From: Reclinomonas americana ATCC 50394
Taxonomy: Eukaryota > Jakobida > Jakobea > Jakobida
NCBI GenBank assembly: GCA_048213135.1
Contig: PS015009.1
Location: forward strand, 2,046,001-2,110,000
Length of the DNA: 64,000 nucleotides
Direction of reading: 5' to 3'
Part shown: positions 1-8,073 of the stretch, in pieces
Layout of the letters: every line of letters begins with the position of its first letter
Position numbering within the stretch: position 1 is the first letter of the stretch
Notes under the pieces: generated by a model
What the model saw: the letters and a program-made list of their open reading frames with translations, nothing else
Told to the model about the DNA's origin: nothing
The model's database searches: none
Program-made: the position numbers and the translations under genes

Positions 1-373
1 GGGCCGATACCGTATAGTTAAAATCTTCACTCTGGTGATGCACCACATGCGCCGCCCAGAAAACATTGATCTCGTGCGCCAGGCGGTGATACCAGTACCA
101 AACCAGGTCGGTGAGCAGGAAGATACCGATCCATGTCCATATACCAGGTGAAAAATGCCACAGGGCATAGTGTTCGTAAATGTATACAAAGAAGTAGTAG
201 AACGGCGCCATGGTAATGATGTCCAGCAAACGTTCGGCAATACCTACATTGATATTGGCTACCGACTCCGCGAAACGGAACAGGTTCCGGCCTTTTCTCC
301 TGGCATAATAATATTCAAGGCCCATAAAGAAGAGAAACAACGGAATGGCAAAAGCGATATAGGAAGGATGCAT
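1..373 (-). CDS. Sterol desaturase / fatty acid hydroxylase superfamily protein, C-terminus cut off
   Basis: Only the first 124 codons are present; the gene runs off the left edge. Hydrophobic stretches lie at about residues 5-20, 52-70 and 80-95. They are followed by two histidine clusters typical of this di-iron membrane hydroxylase family: an HxxxH motif (HRLAH, residues 96-100) and HVVHH (109-113). The third histidine box expected further on is outside the window. Such enzymes hydroxylate or desaturate lipid chains in the membrane; the substrate cannot be told. ATG at 373 is preceded by a 10-bp-arm palindrome and a TACCTTTG -7 box, so the gene probably has its own regulated promoter. Confidence 0.85.
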   Translation of the reverse strand, partial: MHPSYIAFAIPLFLFFMGLEYYYARRKGRNLFRFAESVANINVGIAERLLDIITMAPFYYFFVYIYEHYALWHFSPGIWTWIGIFLLTDLVWYWYHRLAHEINVFWAAHVVHHQSEDFNYTVSA

Positions 374-377
374 ATTA

Positions 378-402
378 TTAGTCTACTTTTTTAGTAGACT
401 AA
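378..402. promoter_or_regulatory. 25-bp palindromic operator before the desaturase gene
   Basis: A perfect inverted repeat with 10-bp arms (TTAGTCTACT at 378-387, AGTAGACTAA at 393-402) and a TTTTT spacer. It ends 5 bp before the ATG at 373 and begins right after the -7 box at 404-411, so it would cover the transcription start. This size and placement fit a TetR-family repressor operator. A terminator is unlikely because the repeat is AT-rich and upstream of the start. The regulator is not in the window. Confidence 0.6.
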
Positions 403-403
403 A

Positions 404-411
404 CAAAGGTA
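404..411 (-). promoter_or_regulatory. Bacteroidota -7 box for the desaturase gene
   Basis: On the minus strand this reads TACCTTTG, an exact match to the TAnnTTTG -7 consensus of Bacteroidota sigma factors. It stands about 30 bp before the start codon. No good TTG -33 element is seen at the expected distance. Confidence 0.45.
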
Positions 412-446
412 GCGAAAAGTAACCAATAGGACAGGAGGGATAAATA

Positions 447-488
447 AATGAAGGAATGAATGAAGGAGGGAAGGAATGAAAGAAGGAA
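447..488. repeat. Degenerate GAATGAAGG tract
   Basis: A purine-rich low-complexity tract built from GAATGAAGG-like words directly beyond the cvpA-family stop codon. A second tract of the same words lies at 31117-31172, again just after a stop codon. Confidence 0.6.
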
Positions 489-494
489 CACCAT

Positions 495-1022
495 TCAGGA
501 AGCCAGTTTTCCGAAGAAGGTCTCCAGCTCGGTAAACATGCCTTTGAACCAGGGAATGACGGTTCCGAAACCATCAATCACTTTTGGACCCCAGGGCTGT
601 ATATAGGCATAGGTTTGGGAGGACTGAATAACATGGGGTTGCAGCAAATGTATTTTCTCTGCATAAAAAAGAAAGATGCTGAAAATGATTGTATACAGTA
701 CCGCGTAAAAAACAATACCTCCCAGGCGGTTCACCCAGCCCATCATAACGGCCTGAACGGTTTTTTCAATCAATCGTGCGCCCAGGCGTACGAGCAGCAC
801 CACCACAAAAAATACGACGATAAAAGCGATGAAAGGCAGCCATTTGGCGGATATGCTGGTACTGTTACCCAGCCAGGCGGCCACCGCGGTGGACAGCTTC
901 AACGCGGCGGCCAGGCCAACAATAAATGCGATAAGTGAAAAGACAGCAATGATAAGCCCGTTCCGTATACCTTTGAAACAGGCGAGTACAATGATCACCG
1001 CGAAGATGATGTCGATAAACAT
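495..1022 (-). CDS. CvpA family membrane protein
   Basis: A 175-residue protein with four hydrophobic segments (about residues 3-20, 24-48, 62-85 and 100-122) and a short C-terminal tail. The opening (DIIFAVIIVLACFKGIRNG) and the segment layout match the CvpA/colicin V production family. Proteins of this family sit in the inner membrane and have a poorly defined role in envelope homeostasis. It is the last gene of a likely operon gldC - yqeY-like - cvpA-like, 27 bp after the preceding gene. The first ATG is used. Confidence 0.85.
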   Translation of the reverse strand: MFIDIIFAVIIVLACFKGIRNGLIIAVFSLIAFIVGLAAALKLSTAVAAWLGNSTSISAKWLPFIAFIVVFFVVVLLVRLGARLIEKTVQAVMMGWVNRLGGIVFYAVLYTIIFSIFLFYAEKIHLLQPHVIQSSQTYAYIQPWGPKVIDGFGTVIPWFKGMFTELETFFGKLAS

Positions 1023-1049
1023 GAGTTGTTTTAACCGGCTGACCGTATG

Positions 1050-1502
1050 TTATTGGGCAAGCAGTTCTTTTACAATGGCGCTGATGGTTTTTCCATCTGC
1101 CTGGCCGGCAAGTTGCTTGCTGGCAACGCCCATCACTTTACCCATATCGGCAGGAGAGGAAGCGCCGGTATCGGCAATGATTTTGGCAACTGCTTCTTTG
1201 ATCTCGGCCTCACCCAGTTGTTTGGGCAGAAATTTTTCGATCACGGCCATTTCCTCTTTTTCTTTTTCTGCCAGGTCGGCACGGCCCTGCTGTTCAAATA
1301 TTTCCAGTGAGTCGCGGCGCTGTTTCATCATCTTCTGCAAAAACTTCTGCTCGGTAGCTTCATCGATCTCGCCATGAGCACCGGGCTCTGTCTTGGCTTT
1401 GATGATCTCTGCTTTAATAGCCCTTAATCCGCGTAAAACCGCTTCATTCTTGCTTTTCATGGCCTCTTTCATTTCGGCCATTATGTTTTGTTCTAAACTC
1501 AT
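1050..1502 (-). CDS. GatB/YqeY domain-containing protein
   Basis: 150 residues. The N-terminal helices (MSLEQNIMAEMKEAMK) and the C-terminal part with LPKQLGEAEI and MGKVMG match the YqeY family, a stand-alone relative of the tRNA-binding tail of the GatB amidotransferase subunit. Its exact role is unknown. The start at 1502 is chosen over an in-frame one 51 bp further upstream, because the family alignment starts there and the longer form would overlap gldC. It lies between gldC and the cvpA-type gene. Confidence 0.88.
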   Translation of the reverse strand: MSLEQNIMAEMKEAMKSKNEAVLRGLRAIKAEIIKAKTEPGAHGEIDEATEQKFLQKMMKQRRDSLEIFEQQGRADLAEKEKEEMAVIEKFLPKQLGEAEIKEAVAKIIADTGASSPADMGKVMGVASKQLAGQADGKTISAIVKELLAQ

Positions 1503-1512
1503 GGTATAATTT

Positions 1513-1857
1513 TTATTGTTGTTCGCGGACTTGTTTGGCCCGGAAATTGTCAAAGAATTGTTTGGCGAATTTCTTCATATCATCACTCATGTCTTCATAC
1601 TTGGTCGCTCTCTTAAACGTGTCGGCCATGCTCATCAGCATCTGGTAATAGAAATCAGCCATTTCGTCAACCATCATATCTTTTGTCCAGAGATCGATGC
1701 GGAGGGCCGATTTATCTTCCGCGTCCCAGAAGGCAATGCACATGGCTTTAGCTTTCTGCGCCATATCGGCACTGCTGTCGGTGGCCTGCCAGGTGATTTG
1801 TTCAGGTATCTTATCCGGGTCCAGTAAAACGTCGATCTTTATCGTTGACTTGTTCAT
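1513..1857 (-). CDS. gldC: Gliding motility protein GldC
   Basis: 114 residues, the usual length for GldC. The sequence starts STIKIDVLLDPDKIPEQITW and carries LRIDLWTKDMMVDEM at about residues 50-66 and MADTFKRAT, all typical of the family. GldC is a small soluble protein found only in Bacteroidota. It is known from gliding motility, where it supports GldB rather than being essential. Its presence does not prove that this organism glides. It is the first gene of the gldC - yqeY - cvpA run and has a TAATTTTG -7 box 24 bp upstream. Confidence 0.88.
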   Translation of the reverse strand: MNKSTIKIDVLLDPDKIPEQITWQATDSSADMAQKAKAMCIAFWDAEDKSALRIDLWTKDMMVDEMADFYYQMLMSMADTFKRATKYEDMSDDMKKFAKQFFDNFRAKQVREQQ

Positions 1858-1880
1858 GTTGCAGCTTTAATGATGAGTTG

Positions 1881-1888
1881 CAAAATTA
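1881..1888 (-). promoter_or_regulatory. -7 box for the gldC operon
   Basis: The minus strand reads TAATTTTG, matching TAnnTTTG, 24 bp before the gldC ATG. The -33 element is not clear. Confidence 0.4.
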
Positions 1889-1895
1889 AATGAAT

Positions 1896-3017
1896 TTAGC
1901 CATTGACGGCCTGTAAAATAAGCCGGTTGAGGATGCCGGCGGCATTGGTCATATGATGCTCCCGAACCTGTTCCCTGCCCGCCTGTATGAGCCTGTCCCT
2001 TTCGCTCTCATCCTTGAAGAGCAGCATCATATGCTGTGCCATATCATTCATGTCGGCCGTATCGGCATACAGGGCGGCATCTCCACCCAGTTCGGGGAAT
2101 GCGGAGTTATTGCCAGCCAGAACGGGCACCTCGCATTGCATGGCTTCCCATACAGTAAGGGCATGATCGCGGTAAGTAAGCGGCAGCACCAGGGCATAGG
2201 CACCGGCGGTTACGGAAGCCATTTCTTCCACCGGCAGATTACCGGTCAATTTTACTTCATTCCGGAATTTATAAGTGCGCAGGTCTTCGGTGAACTGTGT
2301 ATAGCCAACGGTTACCGGGCCGGCAATAAGCAGGAGCATATTGGTCTTCTGTCTTTTTTTAAATAGAGAAAAGGCTTTCAGTAAGAGGTGGAGATTGGAT
2401 GCTGGATCAATAGCACCCGGAAAAAGAAAATACTCTTTTCCATCAGCATATTTTTCCTTGATGATCTCTTTCTGTTCCCAGCTCACAGCATGAAACAGGG
2501 GACCCGGAACTGGATAGCATGCGGTAATTTTTTCCTGGGCCTGTCTGTACGTTTCTATAAGTTGTTTTTTTGAAAATTCTGATGGCGTGATCACCGCTGC
2601 GGCTTTCGTAAGCGCAGCGGCGGTACGGTTGCGGTAAAAAGATGATTGTTTCCGGGGCAGGGGAGATGTCTTCTGCAGGAAACGCGTATCGCTCATAAAT
2701 AATAATTGCGGTACACGGCTTCTTAAAGAGCAGGCCCCGTCCAGCGCCAGCCACAGATCGGCATTCTGTTTTTTTACTATCCGGGGCAACTGGTAATCGT
2801 ACCAGTACCTGGTAGCGATAGCTGATCTGCCTTTTGGCGAAGCGAAAATAAAACTGGTATTACTGCCCGCCGGTATTGCATCCTGCCTGTCTCCGATGAC
2901 CACAAAGTGATACGCGGGATGTTGTTGTGCCAGGTGCTGCAGGCAACGGCAGATAAATCCGTAAAAAGCCGCAGATGTGCTAAAGTGAGAAGGCGCTGTG
3001 GTAATGGCAATGATCAT
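1896..3017 (-). CDS. Glycosyltransferase family 4-type protein
   Basis: 373 residues with a two-domain GT-B layout. The N-terminal acceptor domain holds an SSFYRNRTAAALTKAAAVITP segment of the type seen in group 1 transferases. The C-terminal nucleotide-sugar domain has YFLFPGAIDPASNLHLLL (about 195-212), LLIAGP and the donor-binding region LTVWEAMQCEVPVLAG (about 287-302). It is likely cytoplasmic and builds a cell-surface glycan. Donor and acceptor cannot be told. It starts 16 bp after the GldE-type gene and may be co-transcribed with it. Confidence 0.82.
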   Translation of the reverse strand: MIIAITTAPSHFSTSAAFYGFICRCLQHLAQQHPAYHFVVIGDRQDAIPAGSNTSFIFASPKGRSAIATRYWYDYQLPRIVKKQNADLWLALDGACSLRSRVPQLLFMSDTRFLQKTSPLPRKQSSFYRNRTAAALTKAAAVITPSEFSKKQLIETYRQAQEKITACYPVPGPLFHAVSWEQKEIIKEKYADGKEYFLFPGAIDPASNLHLLLKAFSLFKKRQKTNMLLLIAGPVTVGYTQFTEDLRTYKFRNEVKLTGNLPVEEMASVTAGAYALVLPLTYRDHALTVWEAMQCEVPVLAGNNSAFPELGGDAALYADTADMNDMAQHMMLLFKDESERDRLIQAGREQVREHHMTNAAGILNRLILQAVNG

Positions 3018-3033
3018 GAGCCGGTAAGCTAAA

Positions 3034-4323
3034 TTATTTCAACACCTTTAGTTTTACCATTTCAATACGGGTGTCGCTCATGCTGAGGATGTCGATCTCG
3101 TAATTGCCGATGATGATCCTGTCTTTCAGTTTGGGGATTTCTTCATTATTCTGAATGATAAAACCAGACAATGTTTCGGCCTCCTCGTCGTCGGGGAAAG
3201 GGATTTTGTATTTTTCGGTGATGTAATCCAGTTCAAGCCTTCCGCTGAAAATAAATTCATTGGTGGCGAGTTGTTTCTCCACGAACTCTTCGGTGTCGTA
3301 TTCGTCCCTGATGTCGCCGAAGATCTCTTCCAGCAAATCTTCCATGGTCACAATACCGGCGGTACCGCCAAACTCATCCACCACCCAGGCAATGCTTTTT
3401 CTTTCCTTGCTGAATTTATTCATAAGGTCAGTGGCGCTCATGCTTTCCGGTACGGTAGGAATAGGGAGTAAGATGTCTTTTACCGAAGCGGGGTTTTTAA
3501 AAAGATCGAGCTGGTGTACATAACCGGTAATGGAGTCGATGTTATCGTCAAACACCACCAGTTTGCTGAGCTGTGTTTCAATAAATTTTTGTTTTACCGC
3601 TTCAATAGGGGTATTGCTGCTGATGCTTTCGATCTCCCGCCTGGGAATGAGGCATTCCCGCAGCCTCACTTCGCTCAGCGACAGGGCGTTTTCAAACAGT
3701 TCCTTGTTGATTTCGCTGTTGTCCTCTTCTTCGTGATTTTTGTTTTGCTGGATGAAATGTTCAAGATCCACTTTGCTGAACATGTCTTTTTTGTCGGCAA
3801 TCTTCACATTGAAAATGTACCGCAGTATCCATTCGGCGATATTTACAAAAAAGGAGGCGAGGGAGGAAAACAGCCAGTAAAAGAATTCAACGATATAGCT
3901 GATACCCGTTGAACTGAGGATATTACTGTTACGGGCCTTAAAAAATGCTTTGGATAAGAACTCCACCAGCAGAATGATAATAGTGGACAGCGCTGTTTCC
4001 ACGAACAGCTTGATGTACTTCACCGAGCCGGAAAAAGAGACCGGTAATCTTTTTTCGATCCAGTACCAGATGGGCGACAGCATATCGCCAATGAGCAGGC
4101 CATAGATCACAAAAACGATGTTGATGCCCACCAGCGTGGTGCCAATGAAACGGGCGGGGTTATCGGAAAAATGGCCCCACACTTTACCGGCACGCGTTCC
4201 CTGTTTACGGTTCAGTTCAATCGATAATTTATTGGCTGATACAAACGCGATCTCTATACCGGCAAAAAAACCGATAAAAAGTAAGGAGGCAATGATCGCT
4301 ATAAGGGCTATCCAGTAATCCAT
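3034..4323 (-). CDS. gldE: GldE-type CNNM/CorC (hemolysin C) family membrane protein
   Basis: 429 residues. An N-terminal DUF21/CNNM membrane domain (about 1-175; GIEIAFVSANKLSIELNRK near the start) is followed by a CBS pair (about 215-335; LIPRREIESI, WVVDEFGGTAGIVTMEDLLE) and a C-terminal CorC domain (about 345-429; FSGRLELDYI, ETLSGFII). Proteins of this build are linked to magnesium/cobalt efflux. In Bacteroidota one branch is called GldE and supports gliding proteins. The gldE symbol is inferred from domain order, length and the nearby gldC. A general HlyC/CorC transporter is the alternative. Confidence 0.8.
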   Translation of the reverse strand: MDYWIALIAIIASLLFIGFFAGIEIAFVSANKLSIELNRKQGTRAGKVWGHFSDNPARFIGTTLVGINIVFVIYGLLIGDMLSPIWYWIEKRLPVSFSGSVKYIKLFVETALSTIIILLVEFLSKAFFKARNSNILSSTGISYIVEFFYWLFSSLASFFVNIAEWILRYIFNVKIADKKDMFSKVDLEHFIQQNKNHEEEDNSEINKELFENALSLSEVRLRECLIPRREIESISSNTPIEAVKQKFIETQLSKLVVFDDNIDSITGYVHQLDLFKNPASVKDILLPIPTVPESMSATDLMNKFSKERKSIAWVVDEFGGTAGIVTMEDLLEEIFGDIRDEYDTEEFVEKQLATNEFIFSGRLELDYITEKYKIPFPDDEEAETLSGFIIQNNEEIPKLKDRIIIGNYEIDILSMSDTRIEMVKLKVLK

Positions 4324-4423
4324 GAGGTCAGGTAAAATTCAAAAATAAAAAGTCAAAAACCACAACTGTCTCTTTTATAAATATAGTAAAGATTTTGGAA
4401 AGCGGTGGCTGCTGCGGATCCGG

Positions 4424-5002
4424 TCAACTTCTGATGAAATCGCTTACAATACTTTCAGCCAATGCACAGGCCGCAATCAGGTTATCGTTCACGATCACTT
4501 TATCGAAATGTTCCTTGAAAGACAATTCATAAGAGGCCTTGTTCACCCGGGCTGCCAGCGATTCGGCGGTTTCGGTACCCCTGCTTTGCAGCCTTTTTTT
4601 CAGTTCTTCCACAGACGGCGGCTCAATGAACAGGCTCATGGTGGTATCGGGGTATTGCTGCTGTACATGGATGGCGCCTTTTACGTCGATATCAAGTACG
4701 GGTATTTTGTTCAGGCTCCAGATCATCTGCAACTCCGATTTCAGTGTACCGTAATATTTGCCTTCATATACCATTTCCCACTCCACAAATTCATTGTTCT
4801 GTATTTTATGCTGGAAATCTTCCACGCTCATAAAATGATAATCGAGCCCGTTCTTTTCAGTGCCCCGCGGCTGGCGGGTAGCGGCTGAAACCGAAAAGGC
4901 CAGTTGCGGAAATTTTTGCATCAGGTGCCGGGTAATAGAAGTTTTACCGGCGCCCGAAGGTGCGGTTATGATGAGTATTTTATGTGATGCGGGGTGGTTC
5001 AT
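4424..5002 (-). CDS. gmk: Guanylate kinase
   Basis: 192 residues, normal length. It carries the P-loop APSGAGKTS at residues 14-22, GMP-binding residues in RQPRGTEKNGLDYHF, and the segment EWEMVYEGKYYGT. It converts GMP and ATP to GDP and ADP in the cytoplasm. Start at 5002 (MNHPASHKILI) is preferred over an in-frame ATG 72 bp upstream: family members begin a few residues before the first beta strand, and the longer form would run into the neighbouring lipoprotein gene. Confidence 0.95.
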   Translation of the reverse strand: MNHPASHKILIITAPSGAGKTSITRHLMQKFPQLAFSVSAATRQPRGTEKNGLDYHFMSVEDFQHKIQNNEFVEWEMVYEGKYYGTLKSELQMIWSLNKIPVLDIDVKGAIHVQQQYPDTTMSLFIEPPSVEELKKRLQSRGTETAESLAARVNKASYELSFKEHFDKVIVNDNLIAACALAESIVSDFIRS

Positions 5003-5030
5003 ATTACAAAGAAAAGAAAAACATACTGAA

Positions 5031-5438
5031 TCAATGCGGTCTGAAATGCATGACGATCTCCGTTCCGTTGACATTATTGCTGAGTTGCAACTCCTGGTCC
5101 GTCAGCGATTTGACAGCGTAGGTATTCACATTGTTGGCCGTGGTACAGATGAGGGTTTTATCGTTGTCAGCCATTTTGTAGGTGCCGCTGCTGGTAACCC
5201 GGTTGCCAATGCTGCAGGTATAGCTGCCGTCTTTGGAGAATGTCCAGTTGAGTTCTTTTAACGCGGCTTCTACCTGTACTGCCCTGACAGAGTCTTCCCT
5301 CGACTGGAACTTGGTATCGATAGGTTGAAGGTTCTCTATCTGTACACAGTCCCATCTTTTGGAAAGTTGCTGCACGGTTTTGTTCCCGCAGGAGGCGAGG
5401 GCAAGTATAAAAAAGAAAGCAATGTAAAAAGCTTTCAT
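5031..5438 (-). CDS. Lipocalin-like lipoprotein of unknown function
   Basis: 135 residues with a lipoprotein signal (LALASC, lipid-modified Cys 17). The remainder is predicted beta-rich: KRWDCVQIENLQP, LNWTFSKDGSYTC and GTYKMADNDKTLIC look like the repeated strands of the small lipocalin-like domains common in Bacteroidota lipoproteins. It probably sits in the outer membrane or periplasm. Function unknown. It lies 28 bp before gmk on the same strand. Confidence 0.7.
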   Translation of the reverse strand: MKAFYIAFFFILALASCGNKTVQQLSKRWDCVQIENLQPIDTKFQSREDSVRAVQVEAALKELNWTFSKDGSYTCSIGNRVTSSGTYKMADNDKTLICTTANNVNTYAVKSLTDQELQLSNNVNGTEIVMHFRPH

Positions 5439-5463
5439 GATGATGTTTTAGTTGATGAGGAAT

Positions 5464-5545
5464 AAGTCAAAACTCAAAAGTAAAAAGTAAAAAAGGCAGG
5501 TAAGCCGAAGTCCCTCATTTTTAATTTTGACTTTTTATTTTTTAC
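5464..5545. repeat. AAGTAAAAAG-type inverted word repeat after murA
   Basis: Just after the murA stop, arms built from AAGTAAAAA/GTCAAAA words (5464-5498 and 5519-5545) are inverted around a core containing, on the minus strand, GAGGGACTTC and ACCTGCC. The gap at 36041-36106 has a similar arm and core order, and a partial copy of the arm lies at 4331-4358. It may also act as the murA terminator. Confidence 0.55.
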
Positions 5546-6853
5546 TTAACTAATTCTCTTTATATCAGCACCCAGGTTCTGCAACCTTTCATCTATCTGC
5601 TGGTAACCCCTGTCTATCTGTTCAATATTTTGTATGATGCTTTTTCCCTGTGCGCTCAGTGCGGCAATGAGCAGGGCAACACCAGCACGTATATCGGGGC
5701 TGCTCATGCTGATGCCCCTCAGCTGCTGTTCCCTTTCCAGCCCGATCACTACGGCACGGTGCGGATCGCAGAGGATGATCTGCGCACCCATGTCGATCAG
5801 TTTATCCACGAAGAACAAACGGCTTTCAAACATTTTCTGGTGAATGAGTACACTGCCCCTCGCCTGTATGGCCGTTACCAGTACAATGCTCAGCAGGTCG
5901 GGTGTAAAGCCGGGCCAGGGATGATCGTATACAGTGAGTACGCCACCATCGAGGTATTTCTGTACTTCATATATCTCCTGCGCCGGCACATGGATGTCGT
6001 CGCCCTTAAACTGCATATCAATACCCAGTTGCCTGAATTTTTCTGGAATGATGCCCAGGTGTTCAATGCCCGCATTTTTAATGGTGATGTCGCTTTGGGT
6101 CATGGCGGCCAGGCCTATGAAAGACCCTACCTCAATCATATCGGGCAGCATGCTGTGCGATGTGCCACCGAGTGATTCCACACCTTCAATCACCAGCAGG
6201 TTGCTGCCGGTTCCGGTGATCTTTGCACCCATACGGCTGAGCATCCTGCACAGTTGCTGTATGTAGGGTTCGCAGGCGGCGTTGTAAATGGTAGTGGTGC
6301 CGCTGGCCAGCACAGCGGCCATCAGTATATTGGCGGTGCCGGTTACACTGGGTTCATCGAGCAGCATATGAGTGCCTTTCAGCCCGGTTGTTTTCAGGTG
6401 AAAGAAACCATCCTCACTGTCATAAGAGAAATCGGCACCCAGTTTTTCAAAACCAATGATATGCGTATCAAGGCGCCTTCTGCCAATTTTGTCACCACCG
6501 GGTTTGGGAATATAAGCCCTGTGGAACCTGGCCAGTAGCGGGCCGGCCAGCATAACAGAACCTCTCAGGCGGCCGCTTTTTTTATGGTAAGCTTCGCTGT
6601 GCAGGTAATCCACATCCACGTCGTTGGCCTGGAAGATGCAGGTGTTCCTGTCGGGGCGCTCAATTTTTACCCGCATTTCACCCAGCAGCTCAATCAGCAG
6701 GTTTACGTCAATGATATCGGGAATATTGCTGATGATTACTTTTTCAGATGTCAGTAATACAGCTGAAATGATTTGCAGGGCCTCGTTCTTGGCTCCCTGT
6801 GGTATGATCTCTCCGGAGAGTTTTTTGCCTCCTCTTACTTCAAAATGCGCCAT
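5546..6853 (-). CDS. murA: UDP-N-acetylglucosamine 1-carboxyvinyltransferase MurA (Asp at the catalytic Cys position)
   Basis: 435 residues. The start MAHFEVRGGKKLSG and the motif IIPQGAKNEALQI identify the EPSP/MurA family. The enzyme adds enolpyruvate to UDP-GlcNAc, the first committed step of peptidoglycan synthesis. In the active-site loop PKPGGDKIGRRRLDTH the residue at the usual Cys position (Cys115 in E. coli) is Asp 121. Asp at this position is known from naturally fosfomycin-resistant MurA enzymes. Start at 6853 is chosen because an upstream in-frame extension is low-complexity sequence read from the DUF4290 tail and has no family match. DUF4290 is the upstream neighbour, as is usual in Bacteroidota. 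Confidence 0.95.
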   Translation of the reverse strand: MAHFEVRGGKKLSGEIIPQGAKNEALQIISAVLLTSEKVIISNIPDIIDVNLLIELLGEMRVKIERPDRNTCIFQANDVDVDYLHSEAYHKKSGRLRGSVMLAGPLLARFHRAYIPKPGGDKIGRRRLDTHIIGFEKLGADFSYDSEDGFFHLKTTGLKGTHMLLDEPSVTGTANILMAAVLASGTTTIYNAACEPYIQQLCRMLSRMGAKITGTGSNLLVIEGVESLGGTSHSMLPDMIEVGSFIGLAAMTQSDITIKNAGIEHLGIIPEKFRQLGIDMQFKGDDIHVPAQEIYEVQKYLDGGVLTVYDHPWPGFTPDLLSIVLVTAIQARGSVLIHQKMFESRLFFVDKLIDMGAQIILCDPHRAVVIGLEREQQLRGISMSSPDIRAGVALLIAALSAQGKSIIQNIEQIDRGYQQIDERLQNLGADIKRIS

Positions 6854-6890
6854 GGTTGTTGCGGGTATATCTGGTATTGATGAAAGCTGT

Positions 6891-6923
6891 AAAAATAAAA
6901 AAGGTTGAATAATTTTCAACCTT
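6891..6923 (-). terminator. Rho-independent terminator after the DUF4290 gene
   Basis: On the minus strand AAGGTTGAA and TTCAACCTT form a 9-bp stem (6901-6909 with 6915-6923) followed by a T-rich run. It lies between DUF4290 and murA, so murA may have partly independent transcription. Confidence 0.65.
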
Positions 6924-6935
6924 TCTTTATGCTGT

Positions 6936-7664
6936 TTAGTAGCGTTTCTTGAAATTCCGGTTGTTGTTCCGGTTGTCTCTTCCTCCGCCTCCCCCGCTGC
7001 GGTTATTGTTGCCGTTGCGGTTGTTACCATTGTTGTTGCGGTTATCCCTTCCACCGAAATTCTTACGGTAATTCTGGTTGCGGTTATTGCCGTTGCCGTA
7101 ATCATCCCTGTCGTCGCGGTTGTCGGTGCGGTGCTTTACAAAAGGACGGTTGTTGAATTCCAGCTCACCCTTTGTGATGTCCGACAGTTCTCCCTGTATG
7201 GCATCATCGTGCACCAGCTCTTTATGCCAGTTGCTGTAGGTGAGTTTCATGTAGTAGGCGATGGCGTTGGCGAAGCCCTGTTTTTTTTCAGGGTTCTCTT
7301 CCTGCAGCGCTTTACCGATCACCACTTCAATATTCTTACCCAGGTGGTTGAACTTGGGATACCTTTTGGGGTAGCGCAGTCTTTCCGGTTTCGATTTCAG
7401 CGTTTCGCGGGTTGGGATAGGATAGGGACTGTCCACATCAAGCGTAAAATCGCTGATGAGGAAAAGATGATCCCATAATTTATGCCTGAAGTCTTCTACA
7501 TTTTTTAGGTGCGGATTCAGGAATCCCATCAGTTCGATCACGGCATAGGCGTTTTTTTGCCTTTCTTCCCTGTCCTGGATAGAGAGGAGATGTTCCACCA
7601 TCTTCTGAATATGGCGTCCATATTCCTTCATGATCAGGTGGTTTCTTGTTGTGTTGTATTCCAT
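6936..7664 (-). CDS. DUF4290 domain protein with Arg/Gly/Asn-rich tail
   Basis: 242 residues. Residues 1-175 match DUF4290, a helical Bacteroidota domain of unknown function usually encoded beside murA (YNTTRNHLIMKEYGRHIQKM near the start, SNWHKELVHDDAIQGELSDI around 147-166). The last 60 residues are a low-complexity tail of RN, GN, RDNR and SGGGGG units ending FKKRY, similar in composition to RGG-type RNA-binding tails. The domain is probably cytoplasmic. Its link to murA is genomic only. Confidence 0.85.
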   Translation of the reverse strand: MEYNTTRNHLIMKEYGRHIQKMVEHLLSIQDREERQKNAYAVIELMGFLNPHLKNVEDFRHKLWDHLFLISDFTLDVDSPYPIPTRETLKSKPERLRYPKRYPKFNHLGKNIEVVIGKALQEENPEKKQGFANAIAYYMKLTYSNWHKELVHDDAIQGELSDITKGELEFNNRPFVKHRTDNRDDRDDYGNGNNRNQNYRKNFGGRDNRNNNGNNRNGNNNRSGGGGGRDNRNNNRNFKKRY

Positions 7665-7710
7665 TAATAAAATTTCAATAAGTACAAAGGTACGGATTAT
7701 AGGGGATGTA

Positions 7711-8073
7711 TTAAGAATTATGCGCAGGGTTGCGGCCGGCCCGGTTCAGCAGCCACCGGGTGAACAGCAGGGCAATGAGTGCTCCTGCACTGTCGCACAG
7801 CCAGTCGTACAGGTCAAAACTCCGCCCGGAGATGTAAAATTTCTGGATGAATTCGATGACCAGCCCCCAAAGGGATGCTGCCAGGGCTATTTTCAGGAAG
7901 TAATTGCGTTTAACAGGATTTTCCCAGCTGGTTCTAAGTACAGGGTACATGAATAAAAACGCCAATATGGTAAACAGCCCCACATGTACCCATTTGTCGA
8001 AATAGATACGGCTCATCCAGTCGCTGGCCACAGGCAACTCGCTGCCCGGCATAAAGCAGAGCAGGTTAACCAA
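7711..8073 (-). CDS. VanZ family membrane protein, start uncertain
   Basis: About 120 residues with hydrophobic segments and the family hallmarks PGSELP, DKWVHVGLFTILAFL and LIEFIQKFYISGRSFDLYDW. VanZ-like proteins are small membrane proteins; one is tied to teicoplanin resistance, but most have no known role. No ATG fits well: TTG at 8073 is used here. ATG at 8052 would lose the first membrane segment, and ATT at 8100 would restore a longer one. The 5' end overlaps the gcvH terminator. Confidence 0.7.
   Translation of the reverse strand: MVNLLCFMPGSELPVASDWMSRIYFDKWVHVGLFTILAFLFMYPVLRTSWENPVKRNYFLKIALAASLWGLVIEFIQKFYISGRSFDLYDWLCDSAGALIALLFTRWLLNRAGRNPAHNS

Noticed and set aside
6854-7105. 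N-terminal extension of the MurA frame (Ile/Thr/Ala-rich)
   Set aside because: It is the DUF4290 tail and the gap read in another frame; family members start at MAHFEV.
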